Assembly: GCF_022836935.1 (NCBI RefSeq)
Contig: NZ_CP083239.1
Span: 620,001-684,000 of the forward strand
Direction: 5' to 3'
DNA: 64,000 bases
From: Ancylobacter polymorphus
GTDB taxonomy: Bacteria > Pseudomonadota > Alphaproteobacteria > Rhizobiales > Xanthobacteraceae
Both the position numbers and the translations under genes were made by a program. Of the stretch, positions 1-7,770 are shown in pieces (position 1 is the stretch's first letter; the number at the start of each line of letters is the position of its first letter). Under the pieces are notes generated by a model. It ran no database searches. It saw only the letters and a list, made by a program, of their open reading frames with translations, and was not told where the DNA came from.

Positions 1-911
1 GCCGTATCATCGAAGACTTCAAGGCCTACCGGCTGCGCGCCATCACGAACAACTCGGTGCTGACCACGGGATTCAACCACAAGGGCGTCGACCTCATCGC
101 GGCACTTCGCCCGACGCTTTCGGCGTCGCTCTATCTGCAGATGATGGGCAGAGGCACAAGGCCGCTCTACGCGCCCGGAGCGTCACTTACTGGGGTTGAA
201 GACCGTCTCGCGGCCATCGCCGCCGGTCCAAAACCCAACTGCCTTGTGCTGGACTTCGCCGGATTGGTGCGAAAGCACGGGCCGGTGGACATGGTGCAGC
301 CGCGGGTTCCTGGAAAGGGACAGGGCGAGGCTCCTGTGAAGCTGTGCCCGCAATGCGAGGAATTGGTCCACATCTCGGTGATGACGTGCCCGTGCTGCGG
401 GCACGAGTTTCCGCCGTCAGAAGATGTGAAGTTCACGGCCCAAGCCGACATCGCGCCCATCCTCTCCACCGCCGAGCCGGTATGGCATCGCGTCACCGGC
501 CGCACCTTCCGCGAGCACATCAACAAAGATCCGAACAAGCCGCCGAGCGTGCGCTGCGACTACAGGCTCGGCATGGCGGTGCAGAAGGAATGGCTTTGCC
601 CGCAGCACGCCGGTTTCGCGAAGTCGAAGGCAGACAGGTACTGGGCAAAACACGGCGGCGCCAGGCCGTTTCCGGCGTCGGTCAATGAATGGTTGGCGCG
701 GGCCGGTGAGCTCGCGCCAACCCTGGAAGTCCGGCTGAAGCCGGCAGGGCGCTACCAAGATGTGGTGGATTGGAAGCCCGGCGGCGGCAACGACAACTAC
801 GCCGCGCCGCCAGTGCCCCAGAAGCGCAGCCTTGGGGCGCTGCTGGCGGCAACAAGGCCAGCACCAGAGCCGGCGTGGACCGGCGACCTGGACGACGAGA
901 TTCCGTTTTGA
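1..911 (+). CDS. Phage superfamily II DNA helicase, C-terminal part (5' end outside window)
   Basis: The reading frame is open from base 3, so the start lies left of the window. What is visible is the second RecA-like domain of an SF2 helicase: a TTGFN block (motif V, bases 60-74) and QMMGRGTRP (motif VI with arginine fingers, about bases 138-164). A zinc ribbon of two cysteine pairs (CPQC and CPCC, about bases 345-401) follows, then a C-terminal region that is hard to place. Such helicases unwind DNA during phage replication or recombination. It sits first in a rightward early operon with DNA methyltransferases. The tail carries an NDN motif (bases 789-797) that recurs in other genes of this phage. 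An internal GTG at 57 is not the true start. Confidence 0.85.
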   Translation, partial: RIIEDFKAYRLRAITNNSVLTTGFNHKGVDLIAALRPTLSASLYLQMMGRGTRPLYAPGASLTGVEDRLAAIAAGPKPNCLVLDFAGLVRKHGPVDMVQPRVPGKGQGEAPVKLCPQCEELVHISVMTCPCCGHEFPPSEDVKFTAQADIAPILSTAEPVWHRVTGRTFREHINKDPNKPPSVRCDYRLGMAVQKEWLCPQHAGFAKSKADRYWAKHGGARPFPASVNEWLARAGELAPTLEVRLKPAGRYQDVVDWKPGGGNDNYAAPPVPQKRSLGALLAATRPAPEPAWTGDLDDEIPF

Positions 912-922
912 GCGAGGTTCAG

Positions 923-1489
923 ATGCAGAGCCTACCAGCCGGCCCGTTCGGCGCCATCTTGGCCGATCCTCCCTGGCAGTTCACCAGCTACGGCGGCAAG
1001 CACCTGGCGCCCACACTCGGCGCGCAACCGTACAGCACTATGTCGCTCGCCGACTTGAAGGGGCTTCCTGTCGCCGACAGCGCCGCGAAGGACTGTCTGC
1101 TGTTTATGTGGACCGTGTCCCACCTGCAGCGCGAGGCAATGGACGTGGCCGCGGCATGGGGGTTCAAGCCGGTCTCGATCGCCTTTGTTTGGGACAAGGG
1201 CCGCATGGGCATGGGGTACTGGACTCGCCAAGAGGCAGAGATTTGCCACCTGTTCAAGCGCGGCAAGCCTCGCCGGATCGGCAAGGGTGTCAGGCAGGTC
1301 ATCCGCGCGCCGCGCCGCGAGCACAGCCGCAAGCCGGATGCGCAGTACGACCGCATCGAGCGGCTCGTCGCTGGCCCATATCTCGAGATGTTCGCCCGTC
1401 AGGCCTGGCCTGGGTGGACGGCATGGGGGCTAGAGGCGGGGAAGTTTAGCGCGGCGAATGATAATCAGGAGGTGCGGGCATGCGCGTAG
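923..1489 (+). CDS. MT-A70 family DNA N6-adenine methyltransferase
   Basis: The protein is 188 residues if started at ATG 923, which has GAGG at 914-917 with good spacing. A TTG at 908 overlapping the helicase stop is the alternative. DPPW at residues 15-18 is the catalytic motif of the MT-A70 family, followed by the typical YxTM segment (YSTMS) and a mid-protein hydrophobic strand with W residues. The family transfers methyl from SAM to N6 of adenine in nucleic acid; in phages this usually protects DNA from host restriction. It overlaps the next methyltransferase by 10 bases, indicating coupled translation. The C-terminus ends with an AANDN motif. Family assignment is firm; target site is unknown. 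Confidence 0.88.
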   Translation: MQSLPAGPFGAILADPPWQFTSYGGKHLAPTLGAQPYSTMSLADLKGLPVADSAAKDCLLFMWTVSHLQREAMDVAAAWGFKPVSIAFVWDKGRMGMGYWTRQEAEICHLFKRGKPRRIGKGVRQVIRAPRREHSRKPDAQYDRIERLVAGPYLEMFARQAWPGWTAWGLEAGKFSAANDNQEVRACA

Positions 1490-2169
1490 AGCGGTTCGAC
1501 GACATTGTTCTTTACAACGCTGATTGCCGCGACATCGCGCCGGCTGCCGTGTACGCGACCATCATTACCGACCCGCCCTATGGCATGGAGTTCAGATCCA
1601 ACCATCGCAGCACGAAGCATGCCGCGATAGCCAATGATGGCGATGTTGGCATGCTGCAATGGACATGCGGCCTCCCTGCTCGGCATAGCAAGTACATCTT
1701 CTGCCGATGGGACAATCTTCCAGACGTTCCGAAGCCGAAGTCCATGATCACATGGGTGAAGAACAACTGGTCTATGGGTGACCTTAAACATGAGCACGGG
1801 CGCCAGACCGAGGTTGCCCTGTTCTATCCCGGCGAAGACCACTTCTTCGCAAATGGCCGCCCATCTGATGTCGTGCGCGCGCCTCGGACGGGCAACACCG
1901 ACCATCCGACGCAGAAGCCGGTAGAATTGATGGAACAGGTAATTCTATGGACCGACGGCGTGGTGTTCGACCCGTTCATGGGATCTGGAAGCACCGGCGT
2001 TGCGTGCGCGCGCCTCGGACGGGGATTCGTCGGCGTCGAGCTTGACGCCGGCTATTTCGACTCGGCGTGCCGCGCCATTGAGCGCGCCATCGACCAGCCG
2101 TCCATGTTCCGCCCGAAGCCGGCCAACGACAACGCCGTCACTGCGTCGCTCTTCGGTGACGCCGCATGA
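1480..2169 (+). CDS. DNA methyltransferase, N4-cytosine/N6-adenine type
   Basis: A 229-residue amino-methyltransferase with the catalytic DPPY motif at residues 31-34 and the SAM-binding block FDPFMGSGST near residues 165-175. This order (motif IV before motif I) is the beta-class arrangement of the N6_N4_Mtase family. No large target-recognition domain is present between them, as usual for compact phage enzymes. Start ATG 1480 lies inside the end of the MT-A70 gene, and the stop overlaps the next start (ATGA). Likely role is modification of phage DNA against restriction; whether it methylates A or C cannot be told from sequence. The C-terminus has a PANDN motif. Confidence 0.88.
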   Translation: MRVERFDDIVLYNADCRDIAPAAVYATIITDPPYGMEFRSNHRSTKHAAIANDGDVGMLQWTCGLPARHSKYIFCRWDNLPDVPKPKSMITWVKNNWSMGDLKHEHGRQTEVALFYPGEDHFFANGRPSDVVRAPRTGNTDHPTQKPVELMEQVILWTDGVVFDPFMGSGSTGVACARLGRGFVGVELDAGYFDSACRAIERAIDQPSMFRPKPANDNAVTASLFGDAA

Positions 2170-2537
2170 CCGCCCCCACACCCCCGCCCAGCGCAACCCG
2201 CCTCAACAACTACCTCATCTGCGCCGTCTGCGGCAGGCCAGGCACCGGGCACGGCTGGGCCCCCAGCGATAGGCATCCCATCGCCTGGCTCTGTGACGAC
2301 CCGGACTGCATCCCACTAGCAAGGGACACGTATCGCATGCCTCAGCAGAAACTGACTCGCATCGAGCGCCTCGCCATCCGGGAGGGTGGCGACAAGGGCG
2401 GTGAGTATCTGGATTCCATCCAAAAGACGGACCTTGCATCGCTGACCGAAGACGAGTGGTGGGAGTTCCTCGAGCGCATCGAGGCCGGGCGCCGCGAGGC
2501 GCTGGTGACGACGCTCAAGCACGAAAGCCCGTTCTGA
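2166..2537 (+). CDS. Small zinc-finger-like phage protein of unknown function
   Basis: A 123-residue protein starting at an ATGA overlap with the upstream methyltransferase and ending in a TGATG overlap with the next gene, so it is part of the same operon. The N-terminal half has CxxC (CAVCG) and a second Cys pair (CDDPDC), suggesting one bound zinc. The second half is charged and helical with a WWEFLERIE segment. It resembles, from memory, the DUF6511 proteins found in prophages of Rhizobiales; this was not tested. Context with DNA methyltransferases suggests a DNA-related accessory role, but no function can be claimed. Confidence 0.75.
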   Translation: MTAPTPPPSATRLNNYLICAVCGRPGTGHGWAPSDRHPIAWLCDDPDCIPLARDTYRMPQQKLTRIERLAIREGGDKGGEYLDSIQKTDLASLTEDEWWEFLERIEAGRREALVTTLKHESPF

Positions 2538-3232
2538 TGGAGCATGCCAACGACAACCTGCGCGTTGCGGCTGGCGCCGGCAACACGATAGCCGCGCTCT
2601 ACGTCGAAACCGACGGAGCTTATTACGGCATCCCCGGCGTCGACCCGTGGGACGAGGTGAGGGATGCCCGCCAATATGCCGGGCCGTACCCCGTGGTGGC
2701 GCACCCGCCGTGTCAGCGGTGGGGTAAGTTCTGGGCCGGCCAACCGCTGTGGATCAAGCGCACCGGCGAGCGAAAAAAGAAGGGAGATGATGGTGGGTGC
2801 TTTGACGCGGCGCTGAAAGCAGTTCGACGTTGGGGCGGCGTACTTGAGCATCCGTGGCAGAGCCATGCGTGGCCGCACTTCGGATTGAACGTGCCTCCGC
2901 GCTCAGGCGGCTGGATTGTGGCCGACTTCTATGGTGGCTGGACGTGCTGTGTGGAGCAGGGGCGTTACGGTCATTACGCGCGCAAGCCCACGCTGCTTTA
3001 TGCCGTTGGCGTCGAGCTGCCAGAACTTGAATGGGGCGAGAGCGAGATACGGCTGGATCCGGCAGTCGTCGCACGGATGGGCCTGAAGCGAGCAAAGCGG
3101 ATCGGCGAAGTCGGGGCGAAGGGCGGCGGCACCAACAGCACACCACGGATTCATACCCCTGTGCCGTTCCGCGACATCCTGATTGCCATGGTCCGCTCTG
3201 TCGCCACCACCAACCTGCAGCGCGCAGCCTAA
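2537..3232 (+). CDS. Phage protein with HPPC motif, possible cytosine methylase-like enzyme
   Basis: A 231-residue protein; ATG 2537 overlaps the previous stop. Residues around VVAHPPCQRWG resemble the PPC catalytic loop of C5-cytosine methyltransferases, in which the Cys attacks the base. The YVETDGAYYGIPGVDPWDE region upstream and an EHPWQSHAW segment downstream look well ordered, but the classical SAM-binding FxGxG motif of C5 methylases is not seen. I know similar sequences as widespread uncharacterised phage proteins. It follows two genuine DNA methyltransferases, which supports a DNA-modification role only by association. The N-terminus carries the HANDN motif. Confidence 0.72.
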   Translation: MEHANDNLRVAAGAGNTIAALYVETDGAYYGIPGVDPWDEVRDARQYAGPYPVVAHPPCQRWGKFWAGQPLWIKRTGERKKKGDDGGCFDAALKAVRRWGGVLEHPWQSHAWPHFGLNVPPRSGGWIVADFYGGWTCCVEQGRYGHYARKPTLLYAVGVELPELEWGESEIRLDPAVVARMGLKRAKRIGEVGAKGGGTNSTPRIHTPVPFRDILIAMVRSVATTNLQRAA

Positions 3233-3253
3233 TTCCAGACCACAGGTTTTTGC

Positions 3254-3313
3254 ATGTCCCTAGACCTAGCCCTGTCCTATGCCGCTATCGGCTGGCCCGT
3301 GTTTCCGTGCTGA
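3254..3313 (+). pseudogene. Remnant of a PrimPol-type primase N-terminus
   Basis: ATG 3254 opens a 19-codon frame (MSLDLALSYAAIGWPVFPC) that stops at 3311-3313. This is the typical first alpha-helix and beta-strand of bifunctional primase-polymerase proteins, in which ALxYAxxGWPVFP is followed by a proline/glycine loop. It is cut off exactly where the domain should continue. A complete primase-helicase with a different N-terminus begins at 3750. The simplest reading is a truncated copy left by recombination or by acquisition of the HNH gene that follows. A short translated leader peptide is the alternative. Confidence 0.5.
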
Positions 3314-3324
3314 AGGGGGTTGTC

Positions 3325-3750
3325 TTGACCGGCGCTGGAGCGGAATCGGCATACACCGCAAACCTAGAAGACCTTCCATGGAACAAGAGGCCCAATCACC
3401 GACGCAGGTGCAGTGGGTCCACACCGTTCGCCAATCTAGGCAAAATCATCTGTTCCAATGGATCGATCCAATACAAAGCCTTTTGCCCTGAATGCGGCGG
3501 CAAAGGAACCGACTTGCCGCATGAGCAGATAGCCGGACTAGATGAGGGCCGTATACCGGTACTGGCTGCACACAAAATCACTCCATGTGAGAGATGCGGT
3601 TCTCTGGATGGCTCAGAAGTACATCATTGGGCACCGTCACACCTCTTCAATGATGCAAACGAATGGCCGACCAGCCATCTGTGCCGCAAATGCCACTCCG
3701 AGTGGCACCGCGTCGTTACCCCGAACATGTCAGTCAAAAGGGCCGCATAA
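3325..3750 (+). CDS. HNH-like zinc-binding endonuclease
   Basis: Start is taken as TTG 3325 because AAGGGGG at 3313-3319 is well spaced and no ATG fits; GTG 3307 is possible. The protein (141 residues) has a first zinc pair (CPECGG), then CERCGS, a VHHWAP segment and LCRKCHSEWH. This is the Cys-Cys/His-His/Cys-Cys-His layout of HNH nucleases. Such genes are often mobile in phages. It lies between a primase remnant and the intact primase gene, which it overlaps by one base (TAATG). Its base composition is visibly less GC-rich than its neighbours, consistent with transfer. Confidence 0.7.
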   Translation: MTGAGAESAYTANLEDLPWNKRPNHRRRCSGSTPFANLGKIICSNGSIQYKAFCPECGGKGTDLPHEQIAGLDEGRIPVLAAHKITPCERCGSLDGSEVHHWAPSHLFNDANEWPTSHLCRKCHSEWHRVVTPNMSVKRAA

Positions 3751-6122
3751 TGCTCAACGGCAGCGCCACCATGACCAACTCCCCTTATTCTCGCTGCGGC
3801 GCCGAGCTCGTCGACATGGGCTACAGCGCCATTCCCATCATGCCGGGGAGTAAGCGCCCTGGGTCCGTGTCGGGCGGGCAATGGTACGGCGACATGGACT
3901 GGAGCCGGTTCTGCGACCGCCTCCCCACCGAGATCGAAACCAGCATTTGGTCGCGGTGGCCCGATGCCGGTGTTTGCGTTGCTATAGACAAGACACTGAA
4001 GGTCATCGACATCGACACCGACGACCAGGATTTGCGCGCAGCTATTGAGGCTGTGCTGCCTGAAAGCCCGGTGAAGAAGCGGGGGAAGAAGGGCTATAGC
4101 GCGTTCTTCCGCGGGTCAGACAACATCGTAAACCGACCGTTCAACCTGCTGCTTCCTGGCGGGTTCGAATCGCGCGTCATTGACCTGCTCGCCTACGGTC
4201 GTCAGACCGTGCTGCCGCCGACCCTGCACCCGGACTCTGGCAAGCCCTATGAGTGGACCACGGAAGACACACTCATGGACACGCCACTAGAAAAGTTGCC
4301 GGAGCTTCCAGATGACATCGCAGAGCGGCTGGTCGAGGCGCTGCGCCCGTTCGGGACCGTGCAGGAGCATAGGCAGCAGCAGCGGTCTGGTGACGCGATA
4401 TTCGGCGATACGATCTGGCGCGAGGCGAACTCTCACGCGCTGGACAACCTCGATCTGTGGGTGCCGGCGCTTTTCGGGCAGGAGGCGCGCCGACAGCGCG
4501 ATGGCAGCTACCGGGCTAGGGCGTTCTGGCGCGGGGTGGAGAATTTCAACGTCGGCATTCACCCCACTGGCATTACGGATTGGGGTGCATCGCTGTCCTA
4601 TACTCCGATCGATTTGGTGATGGCAGCCAACTGCACCAGCTATCACGAAGTTGCCTACAAGTGGCTCATCGAGCGCACGGGCTACGCGCCGAAGGAGGAT
4701 AAATGGACCCTGGGGGCGATGCGCAGCGCGGCTGTGCTCGCCGCTAAAGCCCGCGCTGCGGCGACTGTGGAAGAGGTGCCGGCCGGAGGGCATGACCAAG
4801 CCAACGACGATACTCCAGGAAACGACGACGTGGAGGAAGTTGTTCCTGTGCGTGCGCCGCGGGCAAAGATGGACCCGTTCTCGCCTGACGTGGCTGGTGG
4901 GCTTATCGAGCAAATCGCAAGGTGGATACTCGACACGGGACGACGCCCAGTGCCTGAATTCGCGGTCATGGCGGCAACGTCTTTCGTCGGCACCATGTAC
5001 GGCAGGCAGGCAATTGGCCCGACGGGGGCAGGGCTCAACACCTACATGGTTGGCATAGCCGGGCCGGGGTTCGGCAAGGAGCACCCGCAGAAGTCGCTCC
5101 ACACGCTCGCCATGGATACACGCAAGCCGTACCTCATCGGGCCGGGGGAGGTGACGTCCGGCAGTGCAATCGAGAAGGTGTGCCGCAGCAATCCGGTGTT
5201 CGTCATGCCGTGGGACGAAATGGGAGTTGTGATGCAGTCCGTCACGGGCACCGGTTCGTCGTCATGGGCGAAGACCATTCGCAAGGTGCTTCTCGAGGTG
5301 TTCTCGAAATCAACCAGCGTATGGTCTGGCAAGGAACATGCCGACCCGACGCGAGTGGCGACAACGGAGCCAATCCACTGCCCGACCGTATCGCTGTTCG
5401 GCATGTCGACGCCGACGACGTTCTACCGCGGCCTTTCAGAAGAAACGCTGTCCGACGGCTTCATCGCGCGCCTCGTGGTTGTCGAGGTGAAGCAGCGGCC
5501 AGAGAGACAAGAGGCGCCTCCGCAGCAGATCACGCCGCCTTCGCTCATCAACGCCATCAACAAGGCTCACGAGGCGCTTCCTGGCGGGACGCTGGCCAAG
5601 GCCAACTGGAAGAATGCCACCATGCGCCCGACGCTTTACACGGTGCCGTGGGCCGACAAGGAGGCCGAACAGAGGTGGCTGGCAATCGAAGATTGGCAGA
5701 TCTCGCAGATAGAGGACAACGGCGCCCACGAGGGACTCATAGGGCGAACCGCTGAGCACGTCATCAAGCTCGCCACTATCAGGGCGCTGTCGCGCGACCC
5801 ATCGGCTCCCGCGGTAGACGTGGACGACGTGGAATGGGGTTACGGCATCGTTCAGCGTTCCATTGACTGCGTCGATACCGGCATCGCCGAGTACATGTCT
5901 GGTTCGCAGTTCGAGGAACTGTGCAAGGCCATCGTCGCCGCCCTGCGAAAGTCGGAGGATGGCGTGATGCGACTGTCGCACCTTGTGCGCAAGAAGGGCA
6001 TCTCCAAAGCCGACGACCGCATGGTCAAATCGGCCCTCGAGCGGCTTACTTTGGCGGGGGATATCCACGCCCCCGAAGCCTCTGCAAACGGTGTCAGGAT
6101 ACGCCTAAAGGAGGCTGCTTAG
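3750..6122 (+). CDS. Phage primase-helicase (PrimPol plus DUF3987-like helicase)
   Basis: A 790-residue replication protein. Start ATG 3750 is preferred: AAAAGGG lies at 3736-3742 and it couples to the HNH stop. Residues 1-200 form a PrimPol/bifunctional primase domain with the catalytic DxD at D87-D89 (VIDIDTD). A middle domain carries a PPIDLV/Y-type segment of primase-associated folds. From about residue 400 a helicase-like ATPase follows, with GPGFGKEHP in the place of the P-loop (Lys present, Ser/Thr replaced, as I recall for related phage proteins) and a GMSTPTTFY block. The end looks like a winged helix. It probably primes and unwinds at the phage origin; an iteron-like cluster follows directly. 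Confidence 0.85.
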   Translation: MLNGSATMTNSPYSRCGAELVDMGYSAIPIMPGSKRPGSVSGGQWYGDMDWSRFCDRLPTEIETSIWSRWPDAGVCVAIDKTLKVIDIDTDDQDLRAAIEAVLPESPVKKRGKKGYSAFFRGSDNIVNRPFNLLLPGGFESRVIDLLAYGRQTVLPPTLHPDSGKPYEWTTEDTLMDTPLEKLPELPDDIAERLVEALRPFGTVQEHRQQQRSGDAIFGDTIWREANSHALDNLDLWVPALFGQEARRQRDGSYRARAFWRGVENFNVGIHPTGITDWGASLSYTPIDLVMAANCTSYHEVAYKWLIERTGYAPKEDKWTLGAMRSAAVLAAKARAAATVEEVPAGGHDQANDDTPGNDDVEEVVPVRAPRAKMDPFSPDVAGGLIEQIARWILDTGRRPVPEFAVMAATSFVGTMYGRQAIGPTGAGLNTYMVGIAGPGFGKEHPQKSLHTLAMDTRKPYLIGPGEVTSGSAIEKVCRSNPVFVMPWDEMGVVMQSVTGTGSSSWAKTIRKVLLEVFSKSTSVWSGKEHADPTRVATTEPIHCPTVSLFGMSTPTTFYRGLSEETLSDGFIARLVVVEVKQRPERQEAPPQQITPPSLINAINKAHEALPGGTLAKANWKNATMRPTLYTVPWADKEAEQRWLAIEDWQISQIEDNGAHEGLIGRTAEHVIKLATIRALSRDPSAPAVDVDDVEWGYGIVQRSIDCVDTGIAEYMSGSQFEELCKAIVAALRKSEDGVMRLSHLVRKKGISKADDRMVKSALERLTLAGDIHAPEASANGVRIRLKEAA

Positions 6123-6330
6123 AGCGTGAATTTCGGTTTGCACGCTCCACCCTGTTTTGCACGCTCCCCCTTGAGAGCGTGCGGAGCGTGCAGAGAGCGT
6201 GCAAATTTTTTGCACGCTCTTTCTTCAACAAAATCAACGTTTTAATATAGAGAGTGTAAAAATGTAAGATATCTCTCTCTCCCCTTATTTTAAGGGTAAT
6301 TCCGCGATGAGAGATAATATTTACACGCTC
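6122..6330 (+). repeat. Iteron-like cluster of GAGCGTGCA / TGCACGCTC repeats; candidate phage origin
   Basis: Repeats of core GAGCGTG or its complement lie at 6122-6128, 6137-6147, 6156-6166, 6175-6182, 6184-6192, 6195-6203 and 6211-6219. Diverged copies are at 6252-6260 (GAGTGTAAA) and 6320-6330 (TTTACACGCTC). The first overlaps the primase-helicase stop codon. An AT-rich stretch (about 6204-6320) separates the outer copies. Direct and inverted iterons beside an AT-rich segment, immediately after a primase-helicase, are typical of a replication origin; an operator array is the alternative. Confidence 0.6.
6194..6220 (+). terminator. Perfect 12-bp hairpin within the iteron cluster, possible terminator
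   Basis: Arms 6194-6205 and 6209-6220 pair perfectly around a 3-base T loop, and TTCTTC follows at 6221-6226. It would stop transcription leaving the primase operon, although the downstream T run is interrupted. The arms are themselves two of the iterons, so the palindrome may instead serve protein binding. Confidence 0.45.
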
Positions 6331-6392
6331 CCCAAATCGGCATCTCGGTTGTGCCTATGCAGCTACACAACCAGCCCATCAGGACCAGCCCC

Positions 6393-6899
6393 ATGCCCCG
6401 TATCGTCACCCGCAAGCGCACCAGCGTCACCACCACCGGCACGCGGGTTGTCACGACGCACACCGCGGAGGCTCCCGATCTCGAATGGCGCCTGCAGGCG
6501 GCTGCGGTGCGCCGGCTCCGCGCCCGGCCCGACTACACCGCCGATGCCGACAAGCCCGGCGCGTTCGCCCTGGCCGGGGACATGAATGCCGGGCGTCGTG
6601 GGCGGCAGGAGGCTGTCAAGGCCAAGGCCACTGGGCTGGAGGCTGGTGAGCCTGACCTGCGCGTCTACGGCGCCCACGGGCGGCTGCTGATGATTGAGCT
6701 CAAGGCCGAGAACGGCAAGCCGAGCGAGGCGCAGATCAACCGGCACGCGCTGCTCATCGGGCTCGGCTACATGGTGGTGACAATCCACGCCACCACCGAG
6801 GACGAAGCCGCTGACCTTGTCGAGGCGACAGTTGAGGAGTGGCTGGCGATGGCTGGATGGGCGGCTAACGACAACGCCCCCTCGCGGCTGGCCGCCTAA
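6393..6899 (+). CDS. VRR-NUC domain nuclease
   Basis: A 168-residue protein from ATG 6393 (AGGA at 6381-6384); upstream GTG 6351 and ATG 6357 are in frame but lack a ribosome site. The signature of the VRR-NUC fold of PD-(D/E)XK nucleases is clear: GEPDLRV at residues 85-91, then IELKAENGKPSEAQ at 101-114, giving catalytic D88, E102, K104 and Q114. These standalone nucleases are common in phage replication modules and are thought to cut branched DNA (family knowledge). It ends with an AANDN motif. It lies just after the iteron cluster. Confidence 0.88.
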   Translation: MPRIVTRKRTSVTTTGTRVVTTHTAEAPDLEWRLQAAAVRRLRARPDYTADADKPGAFALAGDMNAGRRGRQEAVKAKATGLEAGEPDLRVYGAHGRLLMIELKAENGKPSEAQINRHALLIGLGYMVVTIHATTEDEAADLVEATVEEWLAMAGWAANDNAPSRLAA

Positions 6900-6900
6900 G

Positions 6901-6954
6901 GACAACTCCGGCCAACGTCTGGCATTGCACCCGCATCGCCGCTGCCGCGCCTAT
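6901..6954 (+). promoter_or_regulatory. Upstream element, copy A of a duplicated phage control sequence
   Basis: GACAACTCCGGCCAA (6901-6915), ATTGC (6924-6928), GCCGCTGCCG (6938-6947) and CGCCTAT (6948-6954) recur at nearly identical spacing at 35452-35505. TTGCAC (6925-6930) and GCCTAT (6949-6954), 18 bases apart, could be -35 and -10 boxes. The element ends 33 bases before the start of the next gene. Confidence 0.5.
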
Positions 6955-6987
6955 ATCGGGGCAGTTCACCACGCTGGGAGGCAAGCG

Positions 6988-7770
6988 GTGCAGCCTGACA
7001 ACGACAACGCGCCTACCACGAAGTGGCGCGAGACCTATGCCGATCTTGCAGCCGAAAGCGCCGCGCATGTCGCCACGGCCCGCAAGGCACGAGAGACCGC
7101 CCAACGTGCAGAGGCCAAGTCGTGCCGTAAGGCCGGCACGCGAGCGCGTCACCGGCAGATACTCGGCGAGGACTGGGACGGCGAGGCCGACAATGACAAT
7201 CGCTCGTGGCCGCTTGCCAAGGCGCTGATTGCTGACGGCAAGACCAGTCTGCTCCGCGCGGCGATGGAGTATCGCCGCATTGAGGCGAGCGCGAACAGCG
7301 GCACGCTGCTTGGCGGCACATCACTGGGTATGGAGCCGGTGCAGATCGACCAGCGGACATGGATCCGTCCAGACGGTGAAATCATCTACAAGGGCGAGCG
7401 CAGGCTCACCGCCGCCGCCTATGCGGACGTGCCGCCGACGCAGGCCGGGCGACAGACTGACGGCATGATGCGGCCGGCCGCCCCCGTCCCGAAGCCGTGG
7501 AGCGGTGACGAGAAGGTCAACGCGCGCATTGACGACCAACGGCGCCTTGCGCGCCTGCGCAGCGCACTTGGTCCCCTGGTAGAATGCTTTGAGGCGGCTG
7601 CCGTCTACGGTGAGACGCTGGAGCAGGTGGGGCGAAGCGCGGGAAGCGGAAACCGGGCCGGGGCGATGGGGGCGGGCAAGGCGCTGGTGATGGTCGGCCT
7701 CTATGCCGTGCAGAACGAGCTTGCCCGCATCCGAATGGACGAGACGGCACCCAGCCTTCGCGCTGCGTGA
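6988..7770 (+). CDS. Phage protein of unknown function with NDN motifs
   Basis: GTG 6988 is chosen because GGGAGG at 6976-6981 is ideally spaced, giving 260 residues. I do not recognise a domain. The N-terminal third is Ala/Arg/Lys-rich and probably helical, with PDNDNAP near the start and EADNDNRSW further on. The middle holds a WIRPDGEIIYKGERRL strand-rich piece. The C-terminus ends in Ala-rich helices including a GxxxG-rich segment (AGSGNRAGAMGAGKALVMVG). It is the last gene before a gene-poor region and stands behind a candidate promoter, so it may be a regulator or late control protein. That is inference from position only. Confidence 0.65.
   Translation: MQPDNDNAPTTKWRETYADLAAESAAHVATARKARETAQRAEAKSCRKAGTRARHRQILGEDWDGEADNDNRSWPLAKALIADGKTSLLRAAMEYRRIEASANSGTLLGGTSLGMEPVQIDQRTWIRPDGEIIYKGERRLTAAAYADVPPTQAGRQTDGMMRPAAPVPKPWSGDEKVNARIDDQRRLARLRSALGPLVECFEAAAVYGETLEQVGRSAGSGNRAGAMGAGKALVMVGLYAVQNELARIRMDETAPSLRAA

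Noticed and set aside
5040..5110. Primase-helicase P-loop reads GFGKE instead of GKS/T, possibly a dead ATPase
   Set aside because: I recall GSGKDHP-type loops in related phage proteins, so it is probably a family feature and not a defect.
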